Below the pieces are notes generated by a model. The model ran no database searches and was not told the origin of the DNA. It worked only from the letters and a program-made list of their open reading frames with translations. Made by a program: the position numbers and the translations under genes. A stretch of DNA of 6,644 bases from Halothiobacillus neapolitanus (GTDB lineage Bacteria > Pseudomonadota > Gammaproteobacteria > Halothiobacillales > Halothiobacillaceae). Position 1 is the stretch's first letter, and each line of letters starts with the position of its first letter. This document shows, in pieces, positions 1 to 4,899 of this stretch. The stretch lies in the NCBI GenBank assembly GCA_020722165.1, contig DYLI01000014.1, positions 13,450-20,093 on the forward strand, written 5' to 3'.

Positions 1-1959
1 CCCCCAGCCCCCCTTTTTCAAAGGGGGGAGAATGCCAAGCATTACAGCGAAATGCTTTCGCCCGAATCCCCAGCCCCCCTTTTTCAAAGGGGGGAGAATG
101 CCCCCGCAGCGGAACGTTCTGTTGGCGAGATATCCTCCCCCGCCGGGAGGGAGGGGGTTTACCGAGCCATTCTGGACGAAGCAGCCCTGACCGACTGGCT
201 CCAGCGTATTGAAGCTGCCGAACTCACCGCCTTCGATACCGAAACCACCAGCCTCGACCCGATGCAGGCGGAAATTGTCGGTATCTCTTTGGCGGTGCAA
301 GCCGGCGAAGCGGTCTACATCCCCTTGGCGCACAGTTATCCCGGTGCGCCCGAGCAGCTTGAGCGTGAGCTTGTGTTGGCGCGTTTGCGCCCCTGGCTGG
401 AAAGTGCCGCGCACGCCAAGGTCGGCCAGAACCTGAAATACGATGCGCATGTGTTGGCCAATCATGACATTACCTTGCGTGGGATTGCGCACGACACCTT
501 GCTCGAATCCTATGTGCTGGATGCGGCGCAAAATCGGCATGACCTGGACACGCTGGCGCGGCGTTATCTTGAGCATGAAAACATCACGTACGAGCAGGTC
601 GCGGGCAAGGGCGCGAAGCAGCTGCCTTTTGCGGCGGTCAGTGTTGAAGTGGCCACCGATTACGCGGCAGAAGATGCCGATATTGCTTTGCGTCTGCACC
701 AAACCTTGTGGCCGCGTCTGCGTGCGCTGCCGGGTTTGCAGGCGGTTTACGAGGATATTGAAATTCCCCTGTTGCCCGTGTTGATGCGCATCGAGCGCCA
801 CGGGGTACAGATTGATGTGCCGCTGTTAAAGCGTGTCAGTCATGAGCTGTCCATGCGCATGATGGCCTTGGAAAAACAGGCACATGAATTGGCGGGGGGC
901 GCGTTCAATCTGGCCTCGCCCAAACAGTTGCAAGAGATTCTGTTCGAGCGCCTGGGGCTGCCCGTGGTGAATAAAACCCCCACTGGCCAGCCGTCAACCA
1001 ATGAAGAGGTGCTGGAGCAGCTTGCCGATCAGCATGAATTGCCGCGCGTGATTTTAGAGCATCGCATGTTGGCCAAGCTCAAGAGCACCTATGCCGACAA
1101 GTTGCCGCAGGCGATAAACCCGCAGACCGGGCGGGTGCATACCATGTACCAGCAGGCGGTGGCTTCCACTGGGCGGCTGTCGTCCACCGAGCCCAATTTG
1201 CAGAATATTCCGGCACGTAGCCCCGAAGGGCGGCGCATTCGTCAGGCCTTTACCGCGCCAGAGGGACAGGTGATTCTGTCTGCCGACTATTCGCAGATCG
1301 AGCTGCGCATCATGGCGCACCTTTCAAAGGACGCAGGGTTGCTCAAGGCGTTTGCGGAAGGCAAGGATATTCACCGCGCCACGGCGGCGGAGGTATTTGG
1401 CGTAACGCTGGATGCGGTGAGCGATTTGCAACGCCGTGCAGCGAAGGCGATTAACTTCGGCCTGATTTACGGCATGTCCGCCTTTGGGTTGGCGAAGCAA
1501 CTTTCCGTGCCGCGTGCCGAGGCGCAGGCATATGTGGATTTGTATTTTGCGCGCTATCCCGGCGTGCGCCGCTATATGGACGAGGCACGCGAAAAGGCAC
1601 GGGAGTTGGGTTACGCCGAAACGCTGTTCGGGCGACGCTTGCTCTTGCCGGAGATCAAAGCGCGTGATGTGCGCCGCCGCCAGCAAGCCGAGCGTGTGGC
1701 GATTAACGCCCCCATGCAAGGCACAGCGGCAGACATTATCAAGCGCGCCATGATCGACATCGACGCATGGCTGATGCTCAGCGCCTTTCCGGCCAAGATG
1801 GTGATGCAGGTTCACGACGAACTGGTGTTTGAAGTGCCGCTGGAACACGCTGATGCTTTGGCTGAGGAAATCAAAAACCGCATGGCCGCTGCTGCTGATT
1901 TGGCCGTACCTTTGGTGGTGGATGTGGGGGTGGGCAAAAACTGGGACGAGGCGCATTGA
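1..1959 (+). CDS. polA: DNA polymerase I, 5'-truncated by the window edge (proofreading and polymerase domains)
   Basis: DNA polymerase I fills gaps and replaces RNA primers in replication and repair. The frame is open from base 1, so the gene starts upstream; 652 residues are present, and the N-terminal 5' nuclease domain is missing only because of the window edge. The ATG at 52 lies inside a repeat and is not a credible start. The 3'-5' exonuclease domain keeps its acidic residues: Asp 235 and Glu 241 (FDTETTSLD), Asp 442 (NLKYD), and Tyr 661 with Asp 673 (YAAED); positions are codon starts. The polymerase domain has motif A (SADYSQIELR, Asp 1285), motif B (KAINFGLIYG, Phe 1456, Tyr 1468) and motif C (QVHDELVFEV, His-Asp-Glu from 1813). 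From YRAILDE (160) to the stop it matches the length of the E. coli Klenow region from YVTILDE. Upstream of that, the linker is swollen by in-frame palindromes. A strong terminator follows at 2059-2082. Confidence 0.97.
   Translation, partial: PPAPLFQRGENAKHYSEMLSPESPAPLFQRGENAPAAERSVGEISSPAGREGVYRAILDEAALTDWLQRIEAAELTAFDTETTSLDPMQAEIVGISLAVQAGEAVYIPLAHSYPGAPEQLERELVLARLRPWLESAAHAKVGQNLKYDAHVLANHDITLRGIAHDTLLESYVLDAAQNRHDLDTLARRYLEHENITYEQVAGKGAKQLPFAAVSVEVATDYAAEDADIALRLHQTLWPRLRALPGLQAVYEDIEIPLLPVLMRIERHGVQIDVPLLKRVSHELSMRMMALEKQAHELAGGAFNLASPKQLQEILFERLGLPVVNKTPTGQPSTNEEVLEQLADQHELPRVILEHRMLAKLKSTYADKLPQAINPQTGRVHTMYQQAVASTGRLSSTEPNLQNIPARSPEGRRIRQAFTAPEGQVILSADYSQIELRIMAHLSKDAGLLKAFAEGKDIHRATAAEVFGVTLDAVSDLQRRAAKAINFGLIYGMSAFGLAKQLSVPRAEAQAYVDLYFARYPGVRRYMDEAREKARELGYAETLFGRRLLLPEIKARDVRRRQQAERVAINAPMQGTAADIIKRAMIDIDAWLMLSAFPAKMVMQVHDELVFEVPLEHADALAEEIKNRMAAAADLAVPLVVDVGVGKNWDEAH
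2..36 (+). repeat. 35-bp palindromic repeat, copy 1, inside the polA frame
   Basis: This copy is identical over 35 bp to the one at 68-102. Its core is a 9-bp perfect hairpin, CCCCCCTTT (8-16) and AAAGGGGGG (20-28), with a 3-nt loop. It is translated in the polA frame as APLFQRGENA. I recall C-run/TTTTTCAAA/G-run palindromes as common extragenic repeats in environmental proteobacteria. The identity and the stem are seen directly; the family link is from memory. The element may extend upstream of the window. Confidence 0.85.
37..57 (+). repeat. Short hairpin between the two palindrome copies
   Basis: AAGCATT (37-43) and AATGCTT (51-57) form a 7-bp perfect stem around a 7-nt loop. It fills most of the 31 bp between the two 35-bp repeats. 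It is translated as part of the polA linker and looks like part of the same composite repeat cluster. Confidence 0.55.
68..102 (+). repeat. 35-bp palindromic repeat, copy 2, inside the polA frame
   Basis: This is an exact copy of 2-36 at an offset of 66 bp (22 codons), so both copies are read in the same frame and both give APLFQRGENA. The stem is 74-82 with 86-94. The multiple-of-three period keeps polA open, as expected for insertions or duplications tolerated in a flexible interdomain linker. Confidence 0.87.
134..150 (+). repeat. Third GC-rich palindrome in the polA linker
   Basis: CCTCCC (134-139) and GGGAGG (145-150) form a 6-bp stem around CCGCC, and further G-rich sequence follows to 157. 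It is translated as SSPAGREG immediately before the conserved start of the exonuclease domain (YRAILDE at 160). Its sequence differs from the 35-bp repeat, so it would be a separate repeat type. Confidence 0.6.
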
Positions 1960-1967
1960 ACTTTTTG

Positions 1968-1978
1968 GCGGGTGTTTG
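1968..1978 (+). repeat. Direct repeat GCGGGTGTTTG, copy 1
   Basis: An 11-bp exact match to 2085-2095, 117 bp apart, on either side of the polA terminator. Both copies are preceded by a run of T and followed by G/C-C sequence, so the similarity extends imperfectly beyond 11 bp. It could be a small duplication remnant. Its function is unknown. Confidence 0.5.
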
Positions 1979-2058
1979 GCACTAACTGATCAACCCTATT
2001 TGAGGGGGGTACGCCAAATCGCAGGAACGCGATGCCCGTGTTATGACGATAAGTCTTT

Positions 2059-2082
2059 AAGCGCCGTAGGGCGCTTTTTTTT
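2059..2082 (+). terminator. Rho-independent terminator after polA
   Basis: AAGCGCC (2059-2065) pairs with GGCGCTT (2070-2076) around a 4-nt loop. The 3' arm runs directly into an eight-T run (2075-2082). It is well placed to end polA transcription 100 bp past the stop codon and to separate polA from the yqgE-pyr cluster. Confidence 0.88.
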
Positions 2083-2084
2083 GC

Positions 2085-2095
2085 GCGGGTGTTTG
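2085..2095 (+). repeat. Direct repeat GCGGGTGTTTG, copy 2
   Basis: The second exact copy of 1968-1978, starting just after the T run of the terminator. See copy 1 for interpretation. Confidence 0.5.
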
Positions 2096-2158
2096 CCAAA
2101 CCTTCGTTTAATGAACCCCTCAAATTCGAAATAAGCCAAAAATCTGCACTCCAATTAA

Positions 2159-2168
2159 CAAGCGCTTG
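2159..2168. promoter_or_regulatory. Perfect 10-bp palindrome upstream of yqgE, possible operator
   Basis: CAAGCGCTTG is its own reverse complement and ends 33 bp before the yqgE ATG. A central AAGCGCTT is the kind of core that LacI-family regulators bind, but the symmetry does not extend further and no clear -35/-10 pair stands beside it. The palindrome is seen; the regulatory role is speculation. Confidence 0.25.
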
Positions 2169-2201
2169 CCCCCAAGCCCCTCTGCGCCGGATACTAGCCG
2201 C

Positions 2202-2765
2202 ATGAACGACGATACCTCACTCAAAAATCATCTACTCATTGCCATGCCGCAGATGGGCGATCCTAATTTTGCGCAAAGCGTGATCTACATTTGTCAGCAT
2301 GATGAAAATGGAGCCATGGGCATCGTCATCAATCGCCTCATGGAAGTGAGCTTGGGCGACGTGCTTGAGCATCTTAATATTGCCCCGGATACTCCGGAAA
2401 TACGTGCGCAAAGCATCCATTACGGCGGCCCCATTTCACTGGAGCGTGGCTTTGTGCTGCACACCCCGCAAGGCCCGTGGGATAGCACACTGAACCTGCC
2501 GGATGAGCTTGGCCTGACCACTTCGCGCGATATTCTGCAAGCGATTGGACATGGTGCAGGGCCAAGCAAACGTCTGATTGCGCTCGGCTTTGCCGGCTGG
2601 ACGGCGGGGCAGCTTGAGCAGGAAATGCTTGATAACACCTGGCTCAGTACCCCCGCCACGCACACTATTTTGTTCGACCTGCCCATAGAAACGCGCTGGC
2701 ACGCGGCGGCACAACAGATTGGCATCGATTTGAATCTTCTCAGCTCGCAAGCTGGACACGCATGA
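2202..2765 (+). CDS. yqgE: YqgE/AlgH family protein (DUF179)
   Basis: A small soluble conserved protein of uncertain biochemical role. The homologue in Pseudomonas is called AlgH and has been linked to alginate control. The product is 187 residues, the same length as E. coli YqgE. Family signatures are present: the N-terminal HLLIAMPQMGDPNFAQSVIY (residues 10-29), GAMGIVINR (37-45), the GGP turn (75-77), and FAGWTAGQLEQE (130-141) followed by a Trp-Leu (147-148). I chose the ATG at 2202 because the conserved start SLKNHLLIAMP then begins at residue 6. An in-frame TTG at 2166 would add only 12 Pro/Ser-rich residues. Neither start has a clear Shine-Dalgarno sequence. The stop overlaps the ruvX start by 4 bp (ATGA), suggesting translational coupling. 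It is the first gene of the cluster after the polA terminator. Confidence 0.93.
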   Translation: MNDDTSLKNHLLIAMPQMGDPNFAQSVIYICQHDENGAMGIVINRLMEVSLGDVLEHLNIAPDTPEIRAQSIHYGGPISLERGFVLHTPQGPWDSTLNLPDELGLTTSRDILQAIGHGAGPSKRLIALGFAGWTAGQLEQEMLDNTWLSTPATHTILFDLPIETRWHAAAQQIGIDLNLLSSQAGHA

Positions 2766-3208
2766 GCCAGCCCACGCCGCATCTTTGGCTTGGTTTTGAT
2801 TTTGGCGAGCGCCGCATTGGTGTCGCCGTGGGACAAAGTATTACCGGACAGGCGCGGCCATTGACCATATTACCCACCAAGCAACGCGGTCAGCCGGATT
2901 GGGCGGCGATAGAAAAACTTATCAAGCACTGGTTGCCCGCAGGTGTGGTGGTCGGTATTCCGCGCCGCGACGATGGCAGCGACTACCCCGTGACCGCGCA
3001 AGCCGAACGTTTTGCACGCCAGCTGCATGGCCGCTACCATCTGCGCGCTGAAACAGCCGATGAACGCCTCTCCAGCTTGGAAGCGAGTGAGCGCCTAGGC
3101 TACGACAAAAGTCATGCCTTTGTGGACGCTGGCGCTGCCGCTGTTATTCTTGAAACTTGGTTTAGCGAAAACCGCCCATCCAAAGGTAACGATCATGTCG
3201 AACAGTGA
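2762..3208 (+). CDS. ruvX: RuvX/YqgF, putative Holliday junction resolvase-like RNase H fold nuclease
   Basis: A small nuclease of the RNase H fold. Homologues act in pre-16S rRNA 5'-end processing, and the family has also been proposed to resolve Holliday junctions. The 148-residue product has the expected length. It shows the N-terminal GFDFGERRIGVAVG (residues 11-24) with catalytic Asp13, VVVGIPRRDDGSDYP (62-76), DERLSSLEA (100-108) with the conserved Glu101, and FVDAGAAAVILETW (120-133) with Asp122 as the third acidic residue. All three metal-binding acids are therefore present, and I expect an active enzyme. The ATG at 2762 overlaps the yqgE stop. The 3' end overlaps pyrR by 14 bp, and the pyrR ribosome binding site lies inside this gene. 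Placement between yqgE and pyrR is the Pseudomonas order. Confidence 0.94.
   Translation: MSQPTPHLWLGFDFGERRIGVAVGQSITGQARPLTILPTKQRGQPDWAAIEKLIKHWLPAGVVVGIPRRDDGSDYPVTAQAERFARQLHGRYHLRAETADERLSSLEASERLGYDKSHAFVDAGAAAVILETWFSENRPSKGNDHVEQ
3182..3186 (+). promoter_or_regulatory. Ribosome binding site of pyrR (decides the start)
   Basis: AAAGG lies 8 nt upstream of the ATG at 3195, inside the 3' end of ruvX. It supports 3195 over the in-frame ATG at 3114, which would push pyrR 95 bp into ruvX and add 27 residues with no resemblance to PyrR. Confidence 0.65.
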
Positions 3209-3737
3209 TACCCCCGTCAGTGCCCACGCGCCGCACGATCTTGCAGCTTATCTGCACAGCATGGAGCACGATTTGCGTCTGCGCATCGACAGCGGCGCAT
3301 TACGCGACCCGCTGATGATTGGGATTCACACTGGCGGGGTTTGGGTGGCCAAGCGCCTGCACGCCGCGCTCGGCCTGAGCGATCCTTTAGGCAAGTTAAG
3401 CATCGCCTTTTACCGCGACGATTTCACCCATATCGGCCTGCATCCGCAAGTTTCGCCCTCGTCCCTGCCTTTCGATATTGAAGGCCGCGACATTATTTTG
3501 GTCGATGATGTGCTCTACACCGGGCGCACTATCCGCGCTGCCATGAACGAGCTTTTCGATTTTGGCCGCCCCTCGCATGTGCTGCTTGCCGTGCTTTGCG
3601 ACCGCCCCGGGCGCGAGCTGCCCATTCAGGCCGATGTGGTCGGCGCAAGTTTCATGCTCGATCATCATGAAGAAATCGTGCTCAGCGGCCCCGAACCGCT
3701 AAGCTTGAGCATCCAACAGCGCGCAGTGGAGGCGTGA
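3195..3737 (+). CDS. pyrR: PyrR bifunctional pyrimidine regulator / uracil phosphoribosyltransferase
   Basis: PyrR has a phosphoribosyltransferase fold. It converts uracil and PRPP to UMP to varying degrees, and in Gram-positive bacteria it binds pyr mRNA to control attenuation. The product is 180 residues. Visible signatures are the flexible-loop segment FYRDD (72-76), the PRPP-binding loop DIILVDDVLYTGRTIRAAM (99-117) and the C-terminal DRPGRELPIQADVVG (136-150), close to the usual DRGHRELPI form. The start at 3195 is supported by an AAAGG at 8 nt spacing and a normal family length. The gene overlaps ruvX by 14 bp and ends 3 bp before pyrB, so there is no leader in which a Bacillus-style attenuator directly ahead of pyrR or pyrB could sit. 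How it regulates here cannot be read from the sequence. Its position next to pyrB matches Pseudomonas. Confidence 0.94.
   Translation: MSNSDTPVSAHAPHDLAAYLHSMEHDLRLRIDSGALRDPLMIGIHTGGVWVAKRLHAALGLSDPLGKLSIAFYRDDFTHIGLHPQVSPSSLPFDIEGRDIILVDDVLYTGRTIRAAMNELFDFGRPSHVLLAVLCDRPGRELPIQADVVGASFMLDHHEEIVLSGPEPLSLSIQQRAVEA
3728..3732 (+). promoter_or_regulatory. Strong ribosome binding site of pyrB
   Basis: GGAGG, a perfect Shine-Dalgarno core, lies 8 nt before the pyrB ATG at 3741 and inside the last codons of pyrR. It is the strongest such signal in the window and fixes the start of pyrB. Confidence 0.85.
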
Positions 3738-3740
3738 CCC

Positions 3741-4745
3741 ATGGCTGTCGTTTTTGTGCGCCCCAAACTACCCAAGCTGGCACGCGACCCGTGGGCGATT
3801 CAATTTGACAGTGACGGTCATCTCAAACATCTCCTGACTATCGAGGGCTTGGGCTCTGAATGGGTCACGCGCATTCTGGATACCGCTGAATCGTTTTTGT
3901 CGGTCACGGGGCGTGATGTAAAAAAAGTGCCGCTGCTGCGCGGGCGCACGGTTGTGAACCTGTTTTTCGAGTCCTCCACGCGCACACGCACCACCTTTGA
4001 ACTGGCGGCCAAACGCCTTTCAGCGGATGTCTTGAACCTGAATATCAGCACCTCGGCCGCCACCAAGGGCGAGTCACTGCTCGACACCATGCGCAATATC
4101 CAGGCCATGCAGGCGGATATGTTTGTGATTCGCCACGAGCAATCCGGCGCGGCGCATTTTCTCGCCCGCCATGTCGAGCCGCATGTTTCGGTGCTCAATG
4201 CCGGTGACGGCTGGCATGCCCACCCCACGCAAGCACTGTTGGATGTGTTCACCATTCGCAAAATGAAAGGCGAATTTGCACCCTTGCGCGTGGCCATAGT
4301 CGGCGACATTTTGCACTCCCGCGTCGCCCGCTCGCAGATTCACGCCCTCAACACATTAAGTACCGGCGAAGTGCGCGTGATTGCCCCGCGCACGCTGTTG
4401 CCCGCCCAAGTGGAAAAACTTGGCGTGCGTGTCTTTCACGACATGCGCCAAGGCTTGAAAGATGTGGATGTGATTATCATGCTGCGCCTGCAACGCGAGC
4501 GCATGGAAGGCGCGCTGTTACCCTCTGAAGACGAATTTTTCCGCTTGTATGGCCTCACCCCGGAAAAACTCGCCTGGGCCAAGCCGGATGCCATTGTCAT
4601 GCACCCCGGCCCCGCCAATCGCGGGGTGGAAATTGATTCCGAAGTCGCTGATGGCCCGCAATCGGTCATCCTGCAACAGGTTTCCAACGGTATCGCCGTG
4701 CGCATGGCGGTGATGAGCCTGTGCATGGGCGGGCGCGAGGAGTGA
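3741..4745 (+). CDS. pyrB: Aspartate carbamoyltransferase catalytic subunit, PyrC'-dependent type
   Basis: Catalyses carbamoyl phosphate + L-aspartate to N-carbamoyl-L-aspartate, the committed step of UMP synthesis in the cytosol. It has 334 residues, the length of Pseudomonas PyrB, and carries an N-terminal extension of about 25-30 residues compared with short ATCases. In Pseudomonas that extension takes part in nucleotide inhibition. Active-site motifs are complete: FFESSTRTRTTFE (75-87) for carbamoyl phosphate, SAATKGESLLDT (105-116) with the swinging-loop lysine Lys109, HPTQALLD (161-168), MLRLQRERM (247-255) for aspartate binding, and MHPGPANRG (287-295). A GGAGG at 8 nt supports the ATG. 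No pyrI-type regulatory subunit is nearby; the next gene is pyrC', as expected for the dodecameric PyrB6-PyrC'6 class. A repeat element separates the two. Confidence 0.97.
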   Translation: MAVVFVRPKLPKLARDPWAIQFDSDGHLKHLLTIEGLGSEWVTRILDTAESFLSVTGRDVKKVPLLRGRTVVNLFFESSTRTRTTFELAAKRLSADVLNLNISTSAATKGESLLDTMRNIQAMQADMFVIRHEQSGAAHFLARHVEPHVSVLNAGDGWHAHPTQALLDVFTIRKMKGEFAPLRVAIVGDILHSRVARSQIHALNTLSTGEVRVIAPRTLLPAQVEKLGVRVFHDMRQGLKDVDVIIMLRLQRERMEGALLPSEDEFFRLYGLTPEKLAWAKPDAIVMHPGPANRGVEIDSEVADGPQSVILQQVSNGIAVRMAVMSLCMGGREE

Positions 4746-4754
4746 TTTTCATAT

Positions 4755-4884
4755 TTAGCCACAGAGAACACAGAGGGCTCAGAGAGGTTTTTTATGCCCA
4801 TCCCTTGCGCTCTGCCGGCAAGACCGCTCCAAACAAACTATTGCAACGCACTCACTCCATGAACTCTGTGCCCTCTGTGGCTAA
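4755..4884. repeat. Miniature inverted-repeat element (CCACAGAG type) between pyrB and pyrC'
   Basis: The left arm 4755-4775 and right arm 4864-4884 are reverse complements at 19 of 21 positions: TTAGCCACAGAG is perfect, then two mismatches, then CACAGAG. The arms enclose 88 bp. The left arm continues as an 8-10 bp tandem-like pattern (CACAGAGGG, CTCAGAGAGG). I recall CCACAGAG/CACAGAG repeats as widespread intergenic repeats in environmental bacterial genomes. No transposase is present and no obvious target-site duplication is visible. It occupies most of the pyrB-pyrC' gap, and read-through RNA could fold it into a long hairpin. Confidence 0.75.
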
Positions 4885-4899
4885 TCATTTGAGAAGCTC

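Larger units (their letters stand above)
1998..2125. repeat. Long-range inverted repeat enclosing the polA terminator
   Basis: ATTTGAGGGG (1998-2007) and CCCCTCAAAT (2116-2125) are exact reverse complements, 10 bp each, with 108 bp between them. A second pair, GTTTGGC (1974-1980) and GCCAAAC (2095-2101), is also an exact inverted repeat. The right arm lies downstream of the terminator, so the long stem could form only in read-through RNA or in DNA. It may be a decayed miniature element or chance. Confidence 0.5.

Noticed and set aside
1..102. Two 35-bp identical repeats with a 31-bp spacer, a CRISPR-like geometry at the window edge.
   Set aside because: The repeat is a near-perfect GC-rich hairpin read in the polA frame, the spacer carries its own hairpin, polA motifs follow directly, and only two copies are visible.
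1324..1956. A 210-codon open frame on the minus strand opposite polA.
   Set aside because: It lies wholly over the conserved polymerase domain and has no recognisable protein features; long antisense frames are expected in GC-rich coding DNA.
52..1959. Reading polA as a complete short gene starting at the ATG at 52.
   Set aside because: The frame is open to base 1 through an identical repeat, the ATG lies within repeat-derived sequence without a ribosome site, and Pol I normally continues into a 5' nuclease domain.
2166..2201. TTG at 2166 as the yqgE start.
   Set aside because: It would add 12 Pro/Ser-rich residues not typical of the family, has no ribosome site, and overlaps the palindrome; the ATG at 2202 gives the normal 187 residues.
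3114..3194. Upstream in-frame ATG at 3114 for pyrR.
   Set aside because: It would overlap ruvX by 95 bp and add unrelated residues, whereas the ATG at 3195 has AAAGG at good spacing and gives a normal PyrR length.
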